Source: Streptomyces sp. NBC_01445
Lineage (GTDB): Bacteria > Actinomycetota > Actinomycetes > Streptomycetales > Streptomycetaceae
Assembly: GCF_035918235.1 (NCBI RefSeq)
Contig: NZ_CP109485.1
Location: 372,001-436,000, forward strand
DNA: 64,000 nucleotides
Reading direction: 5' to 3'
The first letter of the stretch is position 1; each line of letters begins with the position of its first letter. Shown here one piece after another: positions 1 to 8,964 of the stretch. Below the pieces are notes generated by a model. The model had not been told where the DNA came from and made no database searches. It saw only the letters and a program-made list of their open reading frames with translations. The translations under genes and the position numbers were made by a program.

Positions 1-885
1 GACGCCCCGCGCCTGCGTTCGCCGCGCCGCCGGATACCCGGCCGCCCCCGTCGCAGCGTCCTGCTGACCGTGCTCACCGGAGTCGTCCTCGTCTACAGTC
101 TGCTGCCGCTGGTGTGGCTCCTGATCAGTGCCACCAAGTCCCAGCAGGGCCTGGCCCGTTCGTTCGGCCTGTGGTTCGACGGGAACTTCGACCTCTGGCA
201 CAACATCGGCGAGACCTTCACGTACCAGGACGGTGTTTTCGGCCGCTGGCTCCTCAACACCCTCCTGTACGTGGTGGTGGGCGCGGGTGGCGCCACCTTC
301 CTCGCGGTCCTCGGCGGATACGCGCTCGCCAAGTTCGCCTTCCCCGGCAAGCGCGCCGTGTTCGCCGTCGTCATCGGGGCGGTCGCGGTGCCGGGCACGG
401 CCCTTGCCGTCCCCACGTTCCTGATGTTCAGCAAGATGGGGCTCACCGACACCCCGTGGGCCGTCATCATCCCGTCGCTGATCTCGCCGTTCGGCCTGTA
501 TCTGATGTGGGTGTTCGCCACCGAGGCGATCCCCACCGAGCTGATGGAGGCCGCCCGCATCGACGGCGCGAGCGAGCTGCGCACCTTCTTCCAGGTCGCT
601 CTGCCGCTGCTCGCGCCCGGCACGGTCACCGTCCTGCTCTTCACCACGGTCGCGACCTGGAACAACTACTTCCTGCCGTTGATCATGCTGAAGGACCCCG
701 ACTGGTATCCGCTCACGCTCGGTCTGGACTCCTGGAACAAGCAGGCGCAGACGGCCGGCGGCGAGGCCATACCCCATCTGGTGCTCACCGGCTCACTGCT
801 CACCATCGTGCCGCTGATCGCCGCCTTCCTGCTGCTCCAGAAGTACTGGCAGTCCGGGCTCTCCGCCGGAAGCGTCAAGGAGTAG
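1..885 (+). CDS. carbohydrate ABC transporter permease (MalG-like), 5' end uncertain or outside window
   Basis: Inner-membrane permease of a sugar ABC importer of the CUT1 type. The frame is open from base 1, with a GTG at 70. The basic stretch before it (RSPRRRIPGRPRRS) looks like the cytoplasmic N-terminus usual in this family, so the true start is at or beyond the left edge. About six hydrophobic segments are visible, and the cytoplasmic EAA loop reads EAARIDGASELRTFFQVALP, the contact site for the ATPase subunit. The solute-binding protein follows after 60 bp, so the two are one transcription unit. The partner MalF-type permease is presumably upstream. Family assignment is firm; substrate is inferred from the downstream galactan hydrolases. 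Confidence 0.93.
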   Translation, partial: DAPRLRSPRRRIPGRPRRSVLLTVLTGVVLVYSLLPLVWLLISATKSQQGLARSFGLWFDGNFDLWHNIGETFTYQDGVFGRWLLNTLLYVVVGAGGATFLAVLGGYALAKFAFPGKRAVFAVVIGAVAVPGTALAVPTFLMFSKMGLTDTPWAVIIPSLISPFGLYLMWVFATEAIPTELMEAARIDGASELRTFFQVALPLLAPGTVTVLLFTTVATWNNYFLPLIMLKDPDWYPLTLGLDSWNKQAQTAGGEAIPHLVLTGSLLTIVPLIAAFLLLQKYWQSGLSAGSVKE

Positions 886-945
886 GCGCAGCACCGCAGT
901 TCACGCCCCGTACACCCTCTGTTGGACCACGAAGAAGTGGAAGCC

Positions 946-2292
946 ATGCCCATGCCCAAGAACTCCCGCCGCCTGCTGCGCGGCATAGGTCTCCTCTGCG
1001 CCGTCGCCCTCGGGGCCACCGCCTGCGGCGGCTCCGACAACGACGCCTCGAGTGACAAGCAGGTCAGTTCGGCCGACATCCAGTCGGCGCTGAAGAAGGG
1101 CGGCACCGTCACGGTGTGGGCGTGGGAGCCCACACTGAAGCGGGTCGCCGCCGACTTCGAGAAGAAGTACCCGAAGGTCGACATCAAGCTGGTCAACGCG
1201 GGCACCAACAACGACCAGTACAAGGCTCTGTCGAACGCGATCTCGGCGAAGAAGGGCGTCCCGGACGTCGCGCAGATCGAGTACTACGCGCTCGGCCAGT
1301 ACGCCCTGACGAAGCAGATCACCGACCTCAAGGCGTACGGTGCCGAGAAGCTGGCGGACTCGTACTCGCCCGGGCCGTGGAACTCGGTGAAGTCCGGCGC
1401 CGGCGTCTACGGCCTGCCCATGGACTCCGGCCCGATGGCGCTCTTCTACAACAAGAAGGTCTTCGACAAGTACAAGATCGCCGTCCCGACGACCTGGGAC
1501 GAGTACGTCGAGGCCGCCCGCAAGCTGCACAAGGCCGACCCGAAGGCGTACATCACCAGCGACGCCGGCGACGCGGGCCTGACCACCAGCCTGCTGTGGC
1601 AGGCCGGTTCGCACCCGTACAAGGTCGACGGCACCAAGGTCGGCATCGACTTCACCGACGCGGGCGCGAAGAAGTACACCGACACCTGGCAGAAACTGAT
1701 CGACGAGAAGCTCGTCGCGCCCGTCACCGGCTGGACTGATGACTGGTACAAGGGCCTCGGCGACGGAACCATCGCCACACTGCCCACCGGCGCCTGGATG
1801 CCCGCCAACTTCGCCTCCGGCGTGAAGGGCGCCTTCGGCGACTGGCGCGTCGCCCCCATGCCGCAGTGGGAGAAGGGCGCGCACACCAGCTCCGAGAACG
1901 GCGGCAGCTCACTCGCGCTGCCCGAGCTCGGCAAGAACAAGGAACTCGCCTACGCGTTCGTCGAGTACGCCAACTCCGGTGCGGGCGTGCAGACCCGCAT
2001 CAAGAACGGCGCGTTCCCCGCGACGACGAAGGACCTGAACTCCTCGTCGTTCCAGAACACCGAGTTCCCGTACTTCGGCGGCCAGAAGGCCAACAAGGTC
2101 TTCGCCGAGTCCGCGAAGAGTGTGCCCACCGACTGGAAGTACCTGCCGTACCAGGTGTACTCCAACTCGATCTTCAACGACACCGTCGGCAAGGCGTACG
2201 TCTCCTCGACCAAGCTCACCGCCGGGCTGAAGTCCTGGCAGGACGCGTCCGTCAAGTACGGCACCGAGCAGGGCTTCACCGTCGAGAAGTAG
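946..2292 (+). CDS. extracellular sugar-binding lipoprotein of ABC importer
   Basis: Family 1 extracellular solute-binding protein, 448 aa, that captures an oligosaccharide outside the membrane and hands it to the adjacent permease. The N-terminus has a basic region (KNSRRLLR), a hydrophobic core and a lipobox ending ATAC, so the mature protein should be a lipid-anchored lipoprotein starting at Cys. I chose ATG 946, preceded by GGAAG, over the longer TTG start at 922. The body has the usual bilobal features (VWAWEPTLKRVAADFEKKYP, YYALGQYALTKQITDL, GLPMDSGPMALFYNKKVFDK). It lies between the permease and a beta-galactosidase, so beta-galacto-oligosaccharides are the likely cargo (inference). 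Confidence 0.93.
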   Translation: MPMPKNSRRLLRGIGLLCAVALGATACGGSDNDASSDKQVSSADIQSALKKGGTVTVWAWEPTLKRVAADFEKKYPKVDIKLVNAGTNNDQYKALSNAISAKKGVPDVAQIEYYALGQYALTKQITDLKAYGAEKLADSYSPGPWNSVKSGAGVYGLPMDSGPMALFYNKKVFDKYKIAVPTTWDEYVEAARKLHKADPKAYITSDAGDAGLTTSLLWQAGSHPYKVDGTKVGIDFTDAGAKKYTDTWQKLIDEKLVAPVTGWTDDWYKGLGDGTIATLPTGAWMPANFASGVKGAFGDWRVAPMPQWEKGAHTSSENGGSSLALPELGKNKELAYAFVEYANSGAGVQTRIKNGAFPATTKDLNSSSFQNTEFPYFGGQKANKVFAESAKSVPTDWKYLPYQVYSNSIFNDTVGKAYVSSTKLTAGLKSWQDASVKYGTEQGFTVEK

Positions 2293-2346
2293 CCCGCCGC
2301 CTCCCGCGACCGCACCTGTGGAAGACCGCTCCCCGAAAGGACGCGC

Positions 2347-4395
2347 ATGACCGCCCCCCTCACCTCCCGTTTCCCGTACGCGAAGGGCTCGGACGGCGCC
2401 CGGCGCCTCGGCTACGGAGCCGACTACAACCCCGAGCAGTGGTCACGGGAGGTGTGGGCGGACGACATCCGGCTCATGCGTGAGGCCGGGGTGAACGTCG
2501 TCTCCCTCGCCATCTTCTCCTGGGCGCGGCTCCAACCCACCGCCGACACCTGGGACTTCGGCTGGCTCGACGAGATCATGGACCTGCTGCACGCGGGCGG
2601 CATCGGCGTCGACCTGGCCACCGCCACCGCGTCGCCGCCGCCGTGGCTCACCACCGCGCACCCGGAGATCCTGCCGGTGACCGCGAGGGGCGAGACACTG
2701 TGGCCGGGCGCCCGGCAGCACTGGCGGCCCACCTCGCCCGTCTTCCGCGAGCACGCCCTGAACCTCGTCCGCCGCCTCGCGTCCCGCTACGCCGACCACC
2801 CGGCCCTGGTCGCCTGGCACGTCAACAATGAGCTGGGCTGCCACAACGTCTACGACTACTCCGACGACGCCGCCCGCGCCTTCCGGTCCTGGCTGCGCCG
2901 CCGCTACACCACGCTCGACGCCCTCAACAACGCCTGGGGGACGGCCTTCTGGTCCCAGCGCTACAGCGACTGGGAGCAGCTACTGCCGCCGCGGCTCGCC
3001 GCCTCGCACCCGAACCCGACCCAGCAGCTCGACTTCAAGCGCTTCTCGTCGGACGCGCTCAAGGACCACCTGCTCGCCGAGCGAGGGATCCTGCGCGAGC
3101 TCACCCCGGACACGCCGGTCACCACCAACTTCATGGTGATGCCGGGCACCAAGGGCATGGACTACGCGGACTGGGCGGACGAGGTCGACTTCGTAGCCAA
3201 CGACCACTACGTCACCCCCGGACCGCAGGACCGCGACGAACTCTCCTTCTCCGCCAACCTCAGCAGCGGTATCGCGGGACACCGCCCCTGGTTCCTGATG
3301 GAGCACTCCACCAGCGCCGTGAACTGGCAGCCCGTCAACCCACCGAAGACCCCGGGAGAGCTGGCCCGCGACTCGCTGCTGCACGTCGCGCACGGCGCCG
3401 ACGCCGTCTGCTTCTTCCAGTGGCGCCAGTCGGCGGCCGGAGCCGAGAAATACCACTCGGCGATGGTCCCGCACGCCGGAGCCGACAGTGAACTCTTCCG
3501 CTCCGTCGTCGAGCTGGGCCGCACCCTCGACGCACTCGCCCCCGTCGCGGGCAGCGAGCGCGAACCCGCCCGTGTGGCGATCCTCTTCGACTGGGACTCC
3601 TGGTGGGCCGGCGAGCAGGACTCCCACCCCACCTCCCGCCTCGACTACCACCGCGAGGCCCTCGACTGGTACTCGGCACTGCTGCGTCTCGGCCACCGCG
3701 CCGACGTGGTGCCCGCGCACCGCACCGACCTGTCCGCGTACGACGTCGTCATCGCGCCCGTCCTGCACGTGGTGCCACAGCCGCTCGCCAAGGAACTCAC
3801 CCGGTACGTCGAGGGCGGCGGCCACCTCGTCACCACGTACTTCTCCGCGATCGTCGACGAGAACGACCACGTCTGGCTCGGCGGCTATCCTGGCGCGCTG
3901 CGCGACGTCCTCGGCATCCGCATCGAGGAGTTCGGGCCGCTGCTCGACGGCGACACCGTCGACCTGGACAACGGCACCACCGGCAGCCTGTGGACCGACC
4001 GGATCTCCGTCACCGGCACGGACGTCGAGGTCCTGGCGGGCTACCACACCGGCACGTACGCGTCGCGCCCTGCCATCACCCGGCGCGGCACGGGCCGCGG
4101 CTCGGCCACGTATGTGTCTACCCGGCTCGGCGCCGACGGGCTGACCGTGCTGCTGCCCGAGCTGCTCGCGCCCGCCGGGGTGACCAGCGAACTCCCCGAA
4201 CACGCACGGGGGTTGGTGGAGCACGCCGTGCGGCGCGACGCCGAGCACCGCTATCTGTTCCTGGTCAACCGGAGCGACGAGCAGGTGGCGCTGCCGGGTC
4301 TGACCGGTGACGTGCTCGTCGCGCCGCGTACCGAGGGCGACGGCCTCGTCCTGGCGCCCCGCCAGGTCGCCGTCCTGCGGCAGTCCGCCTCCTGA
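2347..4395 (+). CDS. beta-galactosidase, glycoside hydrolase family 42
   Basis: GH42 beta-galactosidase of 682 aa, the usual length for the family. It has no signal peptide, so it should act in the cytoplasm on imported galacto-oligosaccharides. The N-terminal TIM barrel starts with GYGADYNPEQWSREVWADDI. The acid/base glutamate is E162 in HVNNELGCHN and the nucleophile is E319 in WFLMEHSTSAVNWQ. A trimerisation domain (about residues 395-610, beginning VAILFDWDSWW) and a C-terminal beta domain follow. ATG 2347 has GGAAAGGACGCGC just upstream. It is 54 bp after the binding-protein gene and 58 bp before the GH30 gene, consistent with one operon. Confidence 0.95.
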   Translation: MTAPLTSRFPYAKGSDGARRLGYGADYNPEQWSREVWADDIRLMREAGVNVVSLAIFSWARLQPTADTWDFGWLDEIMDLLHAGGIGVDLATATASPPPWLTTAHPEILPVTARGETLWPGARQHWRPTSPVFREHALNLVRRLASRYADHPALVAWHVNNELGCHNVYDYSDDAARAFRSWLRRRYTTLDALNNAWGTAFWSQRYSDWEQLLPPRLAASHPNPTQQLDFKRFSSDALKDHLLAERGILRELTPDTPVTTNFMVMPGTKGMDYADWADEVDFVANDHYVTPGPQDRDELSFSANLSSGIAGHRPWFLMEHSTSAVNWQPVNPPKTPGELARDSLLHVAHGADAVCFFQWRQSAAGAEKYHSAMVPHAGADSELFRSVVELGRTLDALAPVAGSEREPARVAILFDWDSWWAGEQDSHPTSRLDYHREALDWYSALLRLGHRADVVPAHRTDLSAYDVVIAPVLHVVPQPLAKELTRYVEGGGHLVTTYFSAIVDENDHVWLGGYPGALRDVLGIRIEEFGPLLDGDTVDLDNGTTGSLWTDRISVTGTDVEVLAGYHTGTYASRPAITRRGTGRGSATYVSTRLGADGLTVLLPELLAPAGVTSELPEHARGLVEHAVRRDAEHRYLFLVNRSDEQVALPGLTGDVLVAPRTEGDGLVLAPRQVAVLRQSAS

Positions 4396-4453
4396 ATCCA
4401 CCCGCTCTCGCACCACCGACACTCCACCCACACCACGACATTAGGAGCACACG

Positions 4454-6484
4454 TTGGCGCGCTTGACCCGCAGACGGTTCATCGGCATCGCCGCGGCCAC
4501 GGCCGCGGCCGCAGGAACCCAGCTCTCAGCCGCACCGCTCGCCGCCGCGGCCGCCGGCGCGACGGTCACGGTCACCCCCGACCCCTCGTACCGGCAGGAG
4601 CGGTTCGAGGGGTGGGGCACCAGCCTGGTCTGGTTCGCGAACGCGACCGGACACTACCCGGACGAGATCCGCGAGCGGATAGCCGACCTCGTCTTCGGCC
4701 GTGACGGCCTCGCCCTGAACATCGCCCGCTACAACATAGGCGGCGGCAACGCCCCCGACGTTCCGGCCTACTTGAGGCCGGGCGGCGCCGTCGAGGGCTG
4801 GTGGAAGGCGCCCGAGGGCACCACCCGCACCGACACCGACTGGTGGGACCCCGACAACGGGGACCACTGGAACGGGGACGCCGACGCCACCCAGCGCTGG
4901 TGGGTGGACCGGATCAAGAAGGACATCACCCACTGGGAGACGTTCTCCAACTCGCCGCCGTACTTCATGACGGTCAGCGGCTACGTCTCCGGCGGCTTCG
5001 ACGCGTCGAAAGACCAGTTGAAGGAGGCGTCCGTCGACGACTTCGCCACCTATCTGGCCGGGGCGACGCGGCGCCTGGAGAAGGCGCACGGCATCAAGGT
5101 GAAGACCGTCGACCCGTGCAACGAGCCCAACACCAGCTACTGGGGTACGAAGTTGGGCGCCGACGGGAATCCGACCGGTGGCCGTCAGGAGGGCTGTCAC
5201 ATCGGCCCCGCCCTCCAGCAGAAGATCGTGCCCGCGCTGCACGCCGCGCTCAAGAAGGCGCGGACGACGGCAGTCGTCTCAGCAATGGACGAGACCAACC
5301 CGACGACCTTCACCACGAACTGGACCAGCTACCCGGCCGACGTGAAGGGCCACGTCGCCCAGATGAACGTCCACACGTACGGCACCGGCGGCCGGACCTC
5401 CGTCCGCGACCTCGCCAAGGCCGACGGCAAGCCGCTGTGGATGAGCGAGGTCGAGGGCGACTGGGGCGACGGCCAGTCCTTCACCGACATGCGGCCCGGA
5501 CTCGGGCTCGCCCAGCACATCGTCGACGACCTGCGCGAACTGGAGCCCAGCGCCTGGGTGTTCTGGCAGCCCGTCGAGGACTGGGACAACATGAAGCCCG
5601 GCGGGGAATCCGCCAAGGGAGGCAACTGGGGCGAGATCCAGGTCTCCTTCAGCGCCGGCCCCGACGACACCCTGGAGACCTGCCCGGTCCACACGAACAC
5701 GAAGTTCGACACCGCCCGCAACTTCACCCACTACATCCGCCCCGGCGACCACCTCATCAAGACCGACGACACGAGCAGCACCGCGGCCGTCACCCGTGGC
5801 GGCAACGGCGCCACCGTCGTCCACGTCAACAGCACCACGTCCTCCCGCACGGTGACGCTCGACCTGTCGAAGTTCGCGACCGTACGCCAGGGCGCGACCG
5901 TCACCCCGGTCGTGACCAGCACGGACGGCAAGCTGGCCGAGCAGACGCCGGTCGCGGTGACGGGCCGTACGGCCACCTTCACGGTACCCGCGCAGTCGGT
6001 GACCACGTTCGTGATCAAGGGCGTGTCCGGGGTCACGAAGGACGCCGCGACGCTGCGCAAGGGACGAACGTACGAGCTGACCGGCGTGCAGAGCGGCAAG
6101 GACCTCGCTGTCGCCGACGACGGCAGCACACTCGTCATCGAGTCGGAGACGGGCAAGGCCGGTCAGCGGTGGCGGCTCGCGCAGATCAGCGGTGAAGGAC
6201 CGGCGAACCGCAGGCGGCACGTCTTCACCAGCGCCACCGACGGCAGGAGGCTGGCCGTCCGCGACGGTGCACCGGTCGTCGAACCCGACACTGACGAGCG
6301 GGACGCGGCCGCGCAGTGGATCCTGTCGACGACGGGTGACGGCACGTACACGCTCGTCAACGCCGGTACGGGCCGACTCCTCGAGGTCGGCGGACAGGCC
6401 ACGCACGAGGGCGCGCCCGTCGGGACCTGGCAGCCCAACTCCGGTTCCAATCAACGGTGGAAGGTCACCGACGTGACGTCCTGA
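4454..6484 (+). CDS. exported GH30-type endo-beta-1,6-galactanase with C-terminal ricin-like lectin domain
   Basis: Secreted glycosidase of 676 aa. The N-terminus carries a twin-arginine signal (TRRRFIGIAAATAAAAG), so folded export via Tat is expected. The catalytic part (about 38-520) opens with ERFEGWGTSLVWFA, typical of GH30 galactanases. The likely acid/base is E224 in DPCNEPNTSYWG and the nucleophile E332 in LWMSEVEGDW. Residues about 535-676 form a ricin B-type carbohydrate-binding module with three Q-x-W motifs (QRW, AQW, QRW). TTG 4454 is preceded by TAGGAG at good spacing. It probably cleaves beta-1,6-galactan side chains of arabinogalactan outside the cell and feeds the transporter and GH42 enzyme. 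The exact subfamily (likely GH30_5) is from memory. Confidence 0.88.
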   Translation: MARLTRRRFIGIAAATAAAAGTQLSAAPLAAAAAGATVTVTPDPSYRQERFEGWGTSLVWFANATGHYPDEIRERIADLVFGRDGLALNIARYNIGGGNAPDVPAYLRPGGAVEGWWKAPEGTTRTDTDWWDPDNGDHWNGDADATQRWWVDRIKKDITHWETFSNSPPYFMTVSGYVSGGFDASKDQLKEASVDDFATYLAGATRRLEKAHGIKVKTVDPCNEPNTSYWGTKLGADGNPTGGRQEGCHIGPALQQKIVPALHAALKKARTTAVVSAMDETNPTTFTTNWTSYPADVKGHVAQMNVHTYGTGGRTSVRDLAKADGKPLWMSEVEGDWGDGQSFTDMRPGLGLAQHIVDDLRELEPSAWVFWQPVEDWDNMKPGGESAKGGNWGEIQVSFSAGPDDTLETCPVHTNTKFDTARNFTHYIRPGDHLIKTDDTSSTAAVTRGGNGATVVHVNSTTSSRTVTLDLSKFATVRQGATVTPVVTSTDGKLAEQTPVAVTGRTATFTVPAQSVTTFVIKGVSGVTKDAATLRKGRTYELTGVQSGKDLAVADDGSTLVIESETGKAGQRWRLAQISGEGPANRRRHVFTSATDGRRLAVRDGAPVVEPDTDERDAAAQWILSTTGDGTYTLVNAGTGRLLEVGGQATHEGAPVGTWQPNSGSNQRWKVTDVTS

Positions 6485-6492
6485 GGACCGCG

Positions 6493-6524
6493 GCGCGCCC
6501 CACGGCCTCGTGCCGTGGAGCGCG
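6493..6524 (+). terminator. hairpin terminator after the galactan operon
   Basis: Inverted repeat CCACGGC / GCCGTGG with loop CTCGT, extended by GCGC pairing outside a single mismatch. It lies just after the GH30 stop codon and there is no U tract, as is common in actinomycetes. Confidence 0.7.
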
Positions 6525-6880
6525 TCCCTCGCGGGGTCCGCTGTTACCGCCTGCTCCCGAGCGGCGAGTTGAGGCACGAGGCGGAACCGGGCGGTGTAGT
6601 ACTGGAGCGTGACTGTGGGTAACCGGAGTTAGCAAATGGCCCACTGAAAGTGGATGCAAATGGCCCAGATGTTTGGGCTGCTTCCCTCCTAGGGTTGGAA
6701 GCGTGACTACAACGGCGCCTGTCAGCCGTCCTTCGTCCGCCGCTGTGTGCGGTGGCGGACAGGGGCGGACGGCGCTGGGATTGGTCACGGTGGGCGGGCG
6801 GCCTCCTGCGGGGCCGATGCCTGCGCCCACCAGGCGCGATGCCCGCTCCCTGAACGTCCCCCTACTCAGAGGAACCCCTC
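6525..6880. other. gene-free stretch upstream of the oxidoreductase
   Basis: No ORF here looks coding. The stretch holds a pair of direct repeats (listed separately) and presumably the promoter of the oxidoreductase that starts at 6881. An AGAGG motif lies about 10 bp before that start. Confidence 0.6.
6632..6667. repeat. 12-bp direct repeats flanking an inverted repeat, possible operator
   Basis: GCAAATGGCCCA occurs at 6632-6643 and again at 6656-6667, a 24-bp spacing. Between the copies lies CCACT-GAA-AGTGG, a small inverted repeat. The arrangement suggests a regulator binding site on two faces of the helix, or a degenerate transposon end. No adjacent regulator gene identifies the binder. 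Confidence 0.5.
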
Positions 6881-7801
6881 ATGCAAGCCATCACCGTCCA
6901 GGACCGCGACGCCGGTGTCAGCGGCCTGAGCCTCTCCGAGCTGCCCCACCCGCACGCCGCTGAGAACGACGTGATCGTGGAGGTCCACGCCGCCGGGTTC
7001 ACCCCGGGCGAGCTGGACTGGCCGGGCACCTGGACCGACCGGGCCGGTCGTGACCGGACCCCGAGCGTGCCCGGCCACGAGCTGTCCGGTGTGGTCACCG
7101 AGCTCGGCTACGGCACCACCGGCCTGACGGTCGGGCAGCGTGTGTTCGGTCTGACCGACTGGGCCCGCAACGGCTCGCTGGCCCAGTACACGGCAGTCGA
7201 GGCCCGCAACCTCGCCCCGCTTCCGGCCGATGTCGACCACGTCACCGCCGCCGCGCTGCCGATCTCCGGGCTCACCGCCTGGCAGGCCCTGTTCGACCAC
7301 GCCCACCTGATCACCGGCCAGAGCGTACTCATCCACGGCGCCGCGGGCGGCGTCGGCTCCATCGCCGTGCAGCTGGCCCGCGAGGCCGGCGCCCGGGTGA
7401 TCGGCACCGGCCGGGCCGGCGACCGGGACACCGCCCTCGGCCTGGGTGCGGACGCCTTCGTCGACCTCCAGGCCGAGAAACTGGAGGACATCGGCGAGGT
7501 CGACGTGGTGCTTGACGTGATCGGCGGTGAGATCCTCGAGCGCTCCACCGCACTGGTCCGCCCCGGCGGCACCCTGGTCACCATCGCCGAGCCGGTCACC
7601 GTCCACCCCCGCGACGGACGAGCCGTCTTCTTCGTCGTCGAACCCGACCGGGCTCGCCTGGCCCACCTCTCCCAGCGGCTGCGGGACGGCAGCCTCAAGC
7701 CGATCGTCGGCGCCGTCCGGCCGCTCGCCGAGGCAGCCTCCGCGTTCACGCCGGACAAGCGCACCCCCGGAAAGACAATCATCCGCGTCGCTGAAGACTG
7801 A
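6881..7801 (+). CDS. NADP-dependent quinone oxidoreductase-like MDR protein
   Basis: Zinc-less medium-chain dehydrogenase/reductase, 306 aa. The N-terminal GroES-like fold carries PGHELSGVVTELG. The Rossmann segment has IHGAAGGVGSIAVQLARE (about residues 150-168), the AxxGGVG variant typical of quinone oxidoreductases. The zinc-binding cysteines of true alcohol dehydrogenases are absent. It most likely reduces quinones or enones with NADPH; the substrate cannot be read from the sequence. It stands alone: upstream is a gap with repeats and downstream the strand switches to phage-like relics. Confidence 0.9.
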   Translation: MQAITVQDRDAGVSGLSLSELPHPHAAENDVIVEVHAAGFTPGELDWPGTWTDRAGRDRTPSVPGHELSGVVTELGYGTTGLTVGQRVFGLTDWARNGSLAQYTAVEARNLAPLPADVDHVTAAALPISGLTAWQALFDHAHLITGQSVLIHGAAGGVGSIAVQLAREAGARVIGTGRAGDRDTALGLGADAFVDLQAEKLEDIGEVDVVLDVIGGEILERSTALVRPGGTLVTIAEPVTVHPRDGRAVFFVVEPDRARLAHLSQRLRDGSLKPIVGAVRPLAEAASAFTPDKRTPGKTIIRVAED

Positions 7802-7869
7802 GCGAGACCCCCCGTGGCCGAGGGGCGGCGGGCGTAACGCTGGTCGGCGCGGCCGGAGCTCAGGAGCCG

Positions 7870-8253
7870 ACGGGGACAGCGTCTGGGGTGCCCTGTGACC
7901 GCGCCGTCTTCTGGCCGACTTTTCCGCGTGCGATGGTGCGGGGGTCGATGGCTTCGAGTGGTGAGTCGACCGACCGTGTGGGGGCACTCGGGGTCGTCGG
8001 GGCAGTGGGGTCGGTCGTGGGGCAGCAGGTAGAAGGTACGGCGTGCCCGCAGGCGACTGTCAGCGGTGCGCGTGGCCTTGGGGGTGAGGTTGGTGTAGCC
8101 GATGAGGCGGCCGTCGCGCTCGTAGCGGGGCTTGCCCTTGCGGGTGCTGACCTTGTCGAGGGCCTGGCGGACGTAGTCGAGATCGGTGGGGTCTTCGAGC
8201 CACACGACCTCGGCCTCCAGGGCGAGATCGCCTTCTTGCGGCATCGCGCTCAT
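7870..8253 (-). pseudogene. small phage/plasmid-type protein resembling DUF6009, 3' end lost
   Basis: The start at 8253 is well supported by AGGAGG ten bases upstream on the minus strand. The first 75 residues look genuine (EAEVVWLEDPTDLDYVRQAL, then RYERDGRLIGYTNLTPKATR, then FYLLPHDR) and resemble, from memory, the actinobacterial DUF6009 family often found near integrated plasmid replication genes. After about residue 110 the sequence loses character, and the frame runs without a stop into the antisense of the neighbouring oxidoreductase as far as 7108. The natural 3' end has therefore been lost. The left coordinate given is approximate. Function unknown. Confidence 0.55.
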
Positions 8254-8460
8254 CGGGCCTCCTGTGTTCGGGCAGTCGGTGGACGGCCTGTCCTGGTCTT
8301 TGATCGGCTGTGGCGTGGGCAGCCGCTCCGCTGCTGCTCTTGCCAGCGGTCATTTTTCGTAGGTTCGGGCTGCCGGGCGTCCCAGTGTGCCTGGTGGTGT
8401 CACGAGTTCGTGCCTGCCTCGGTGTCGTCGGGCAGCAGGGCCAGGCCGGGTAGAGCTTGG

Positions 8461-8913
8461 CAGAACGGTGGTTGCCCAGCAGCCAGGGCTTGTGGGCGGG
8501 GGTGAAGGTGAAGAAGTCCTGCCGCATGCGGCGGGCTGTGATGGTGTCCCCACCGGTCAGCAGCTTGACGCGGTCCTCGTTGAACTTGTCGTTCGGCTTG
8601 AGCTCACTGCTACGACGATGCGCCGGCCGTGCAGCTCGGTGAGCTCTGTGGAGTGTTCGGTGAACTTGCCTTTCTCCATGAGGAATCCGGACGGGGCGGC
8701 GTTCGCGCAGTAGCCGTGAATCCGCATCGTCACTTCGAGCAGGACGGACTTGCCGTAGGCACCGGAGCCGTAGAGGAACGGCAGGATCTGTGCGCCGACG
8801 TCGCCGGTGATGAAATAGCCGAGCAGCAGGTGCAGGAAGCGGGTGGTCTCGCGTCCCTTGTCGTCGCTGCCGAAGGTGCCGCGCAGGAAGCTGTCCCAGC
8901 GCGGGATCGGCAT
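8461..8913 (-). pseudogene. phage/plasmid primase-helicase (P4/D5-like) fragment, frameshifted
   Basis: The minus strand starting at 8913 reads IPRWDSFLRGTFG, then HLLLGYFITGDVGAQ, then the Walker A region LYGSGAYGKSVLLEVTMRI. These are features of the superfamily 3 helicase domain of phage/plasmid primases. Near 8608 a one-base loss shifts the frame; the homology resumes in another frame with SELKPNDKFNEDRVKLL, TGGDTITARRMRQDFF and PAHKPWLLGNHR, then ends. Both the primase domain at the front and the end of the helicase are missing. With the DUF6009-like gene beside it, this marks an old integrated plasmid or phage. The IS701 element lies immediately upstream of the relic. Confidence 0.75.
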
Positions 8914-8964
8914 CTTCTGTGGTGCGACGGTGGTGGCACGATGACCACATAGGACCCGGTCTAA

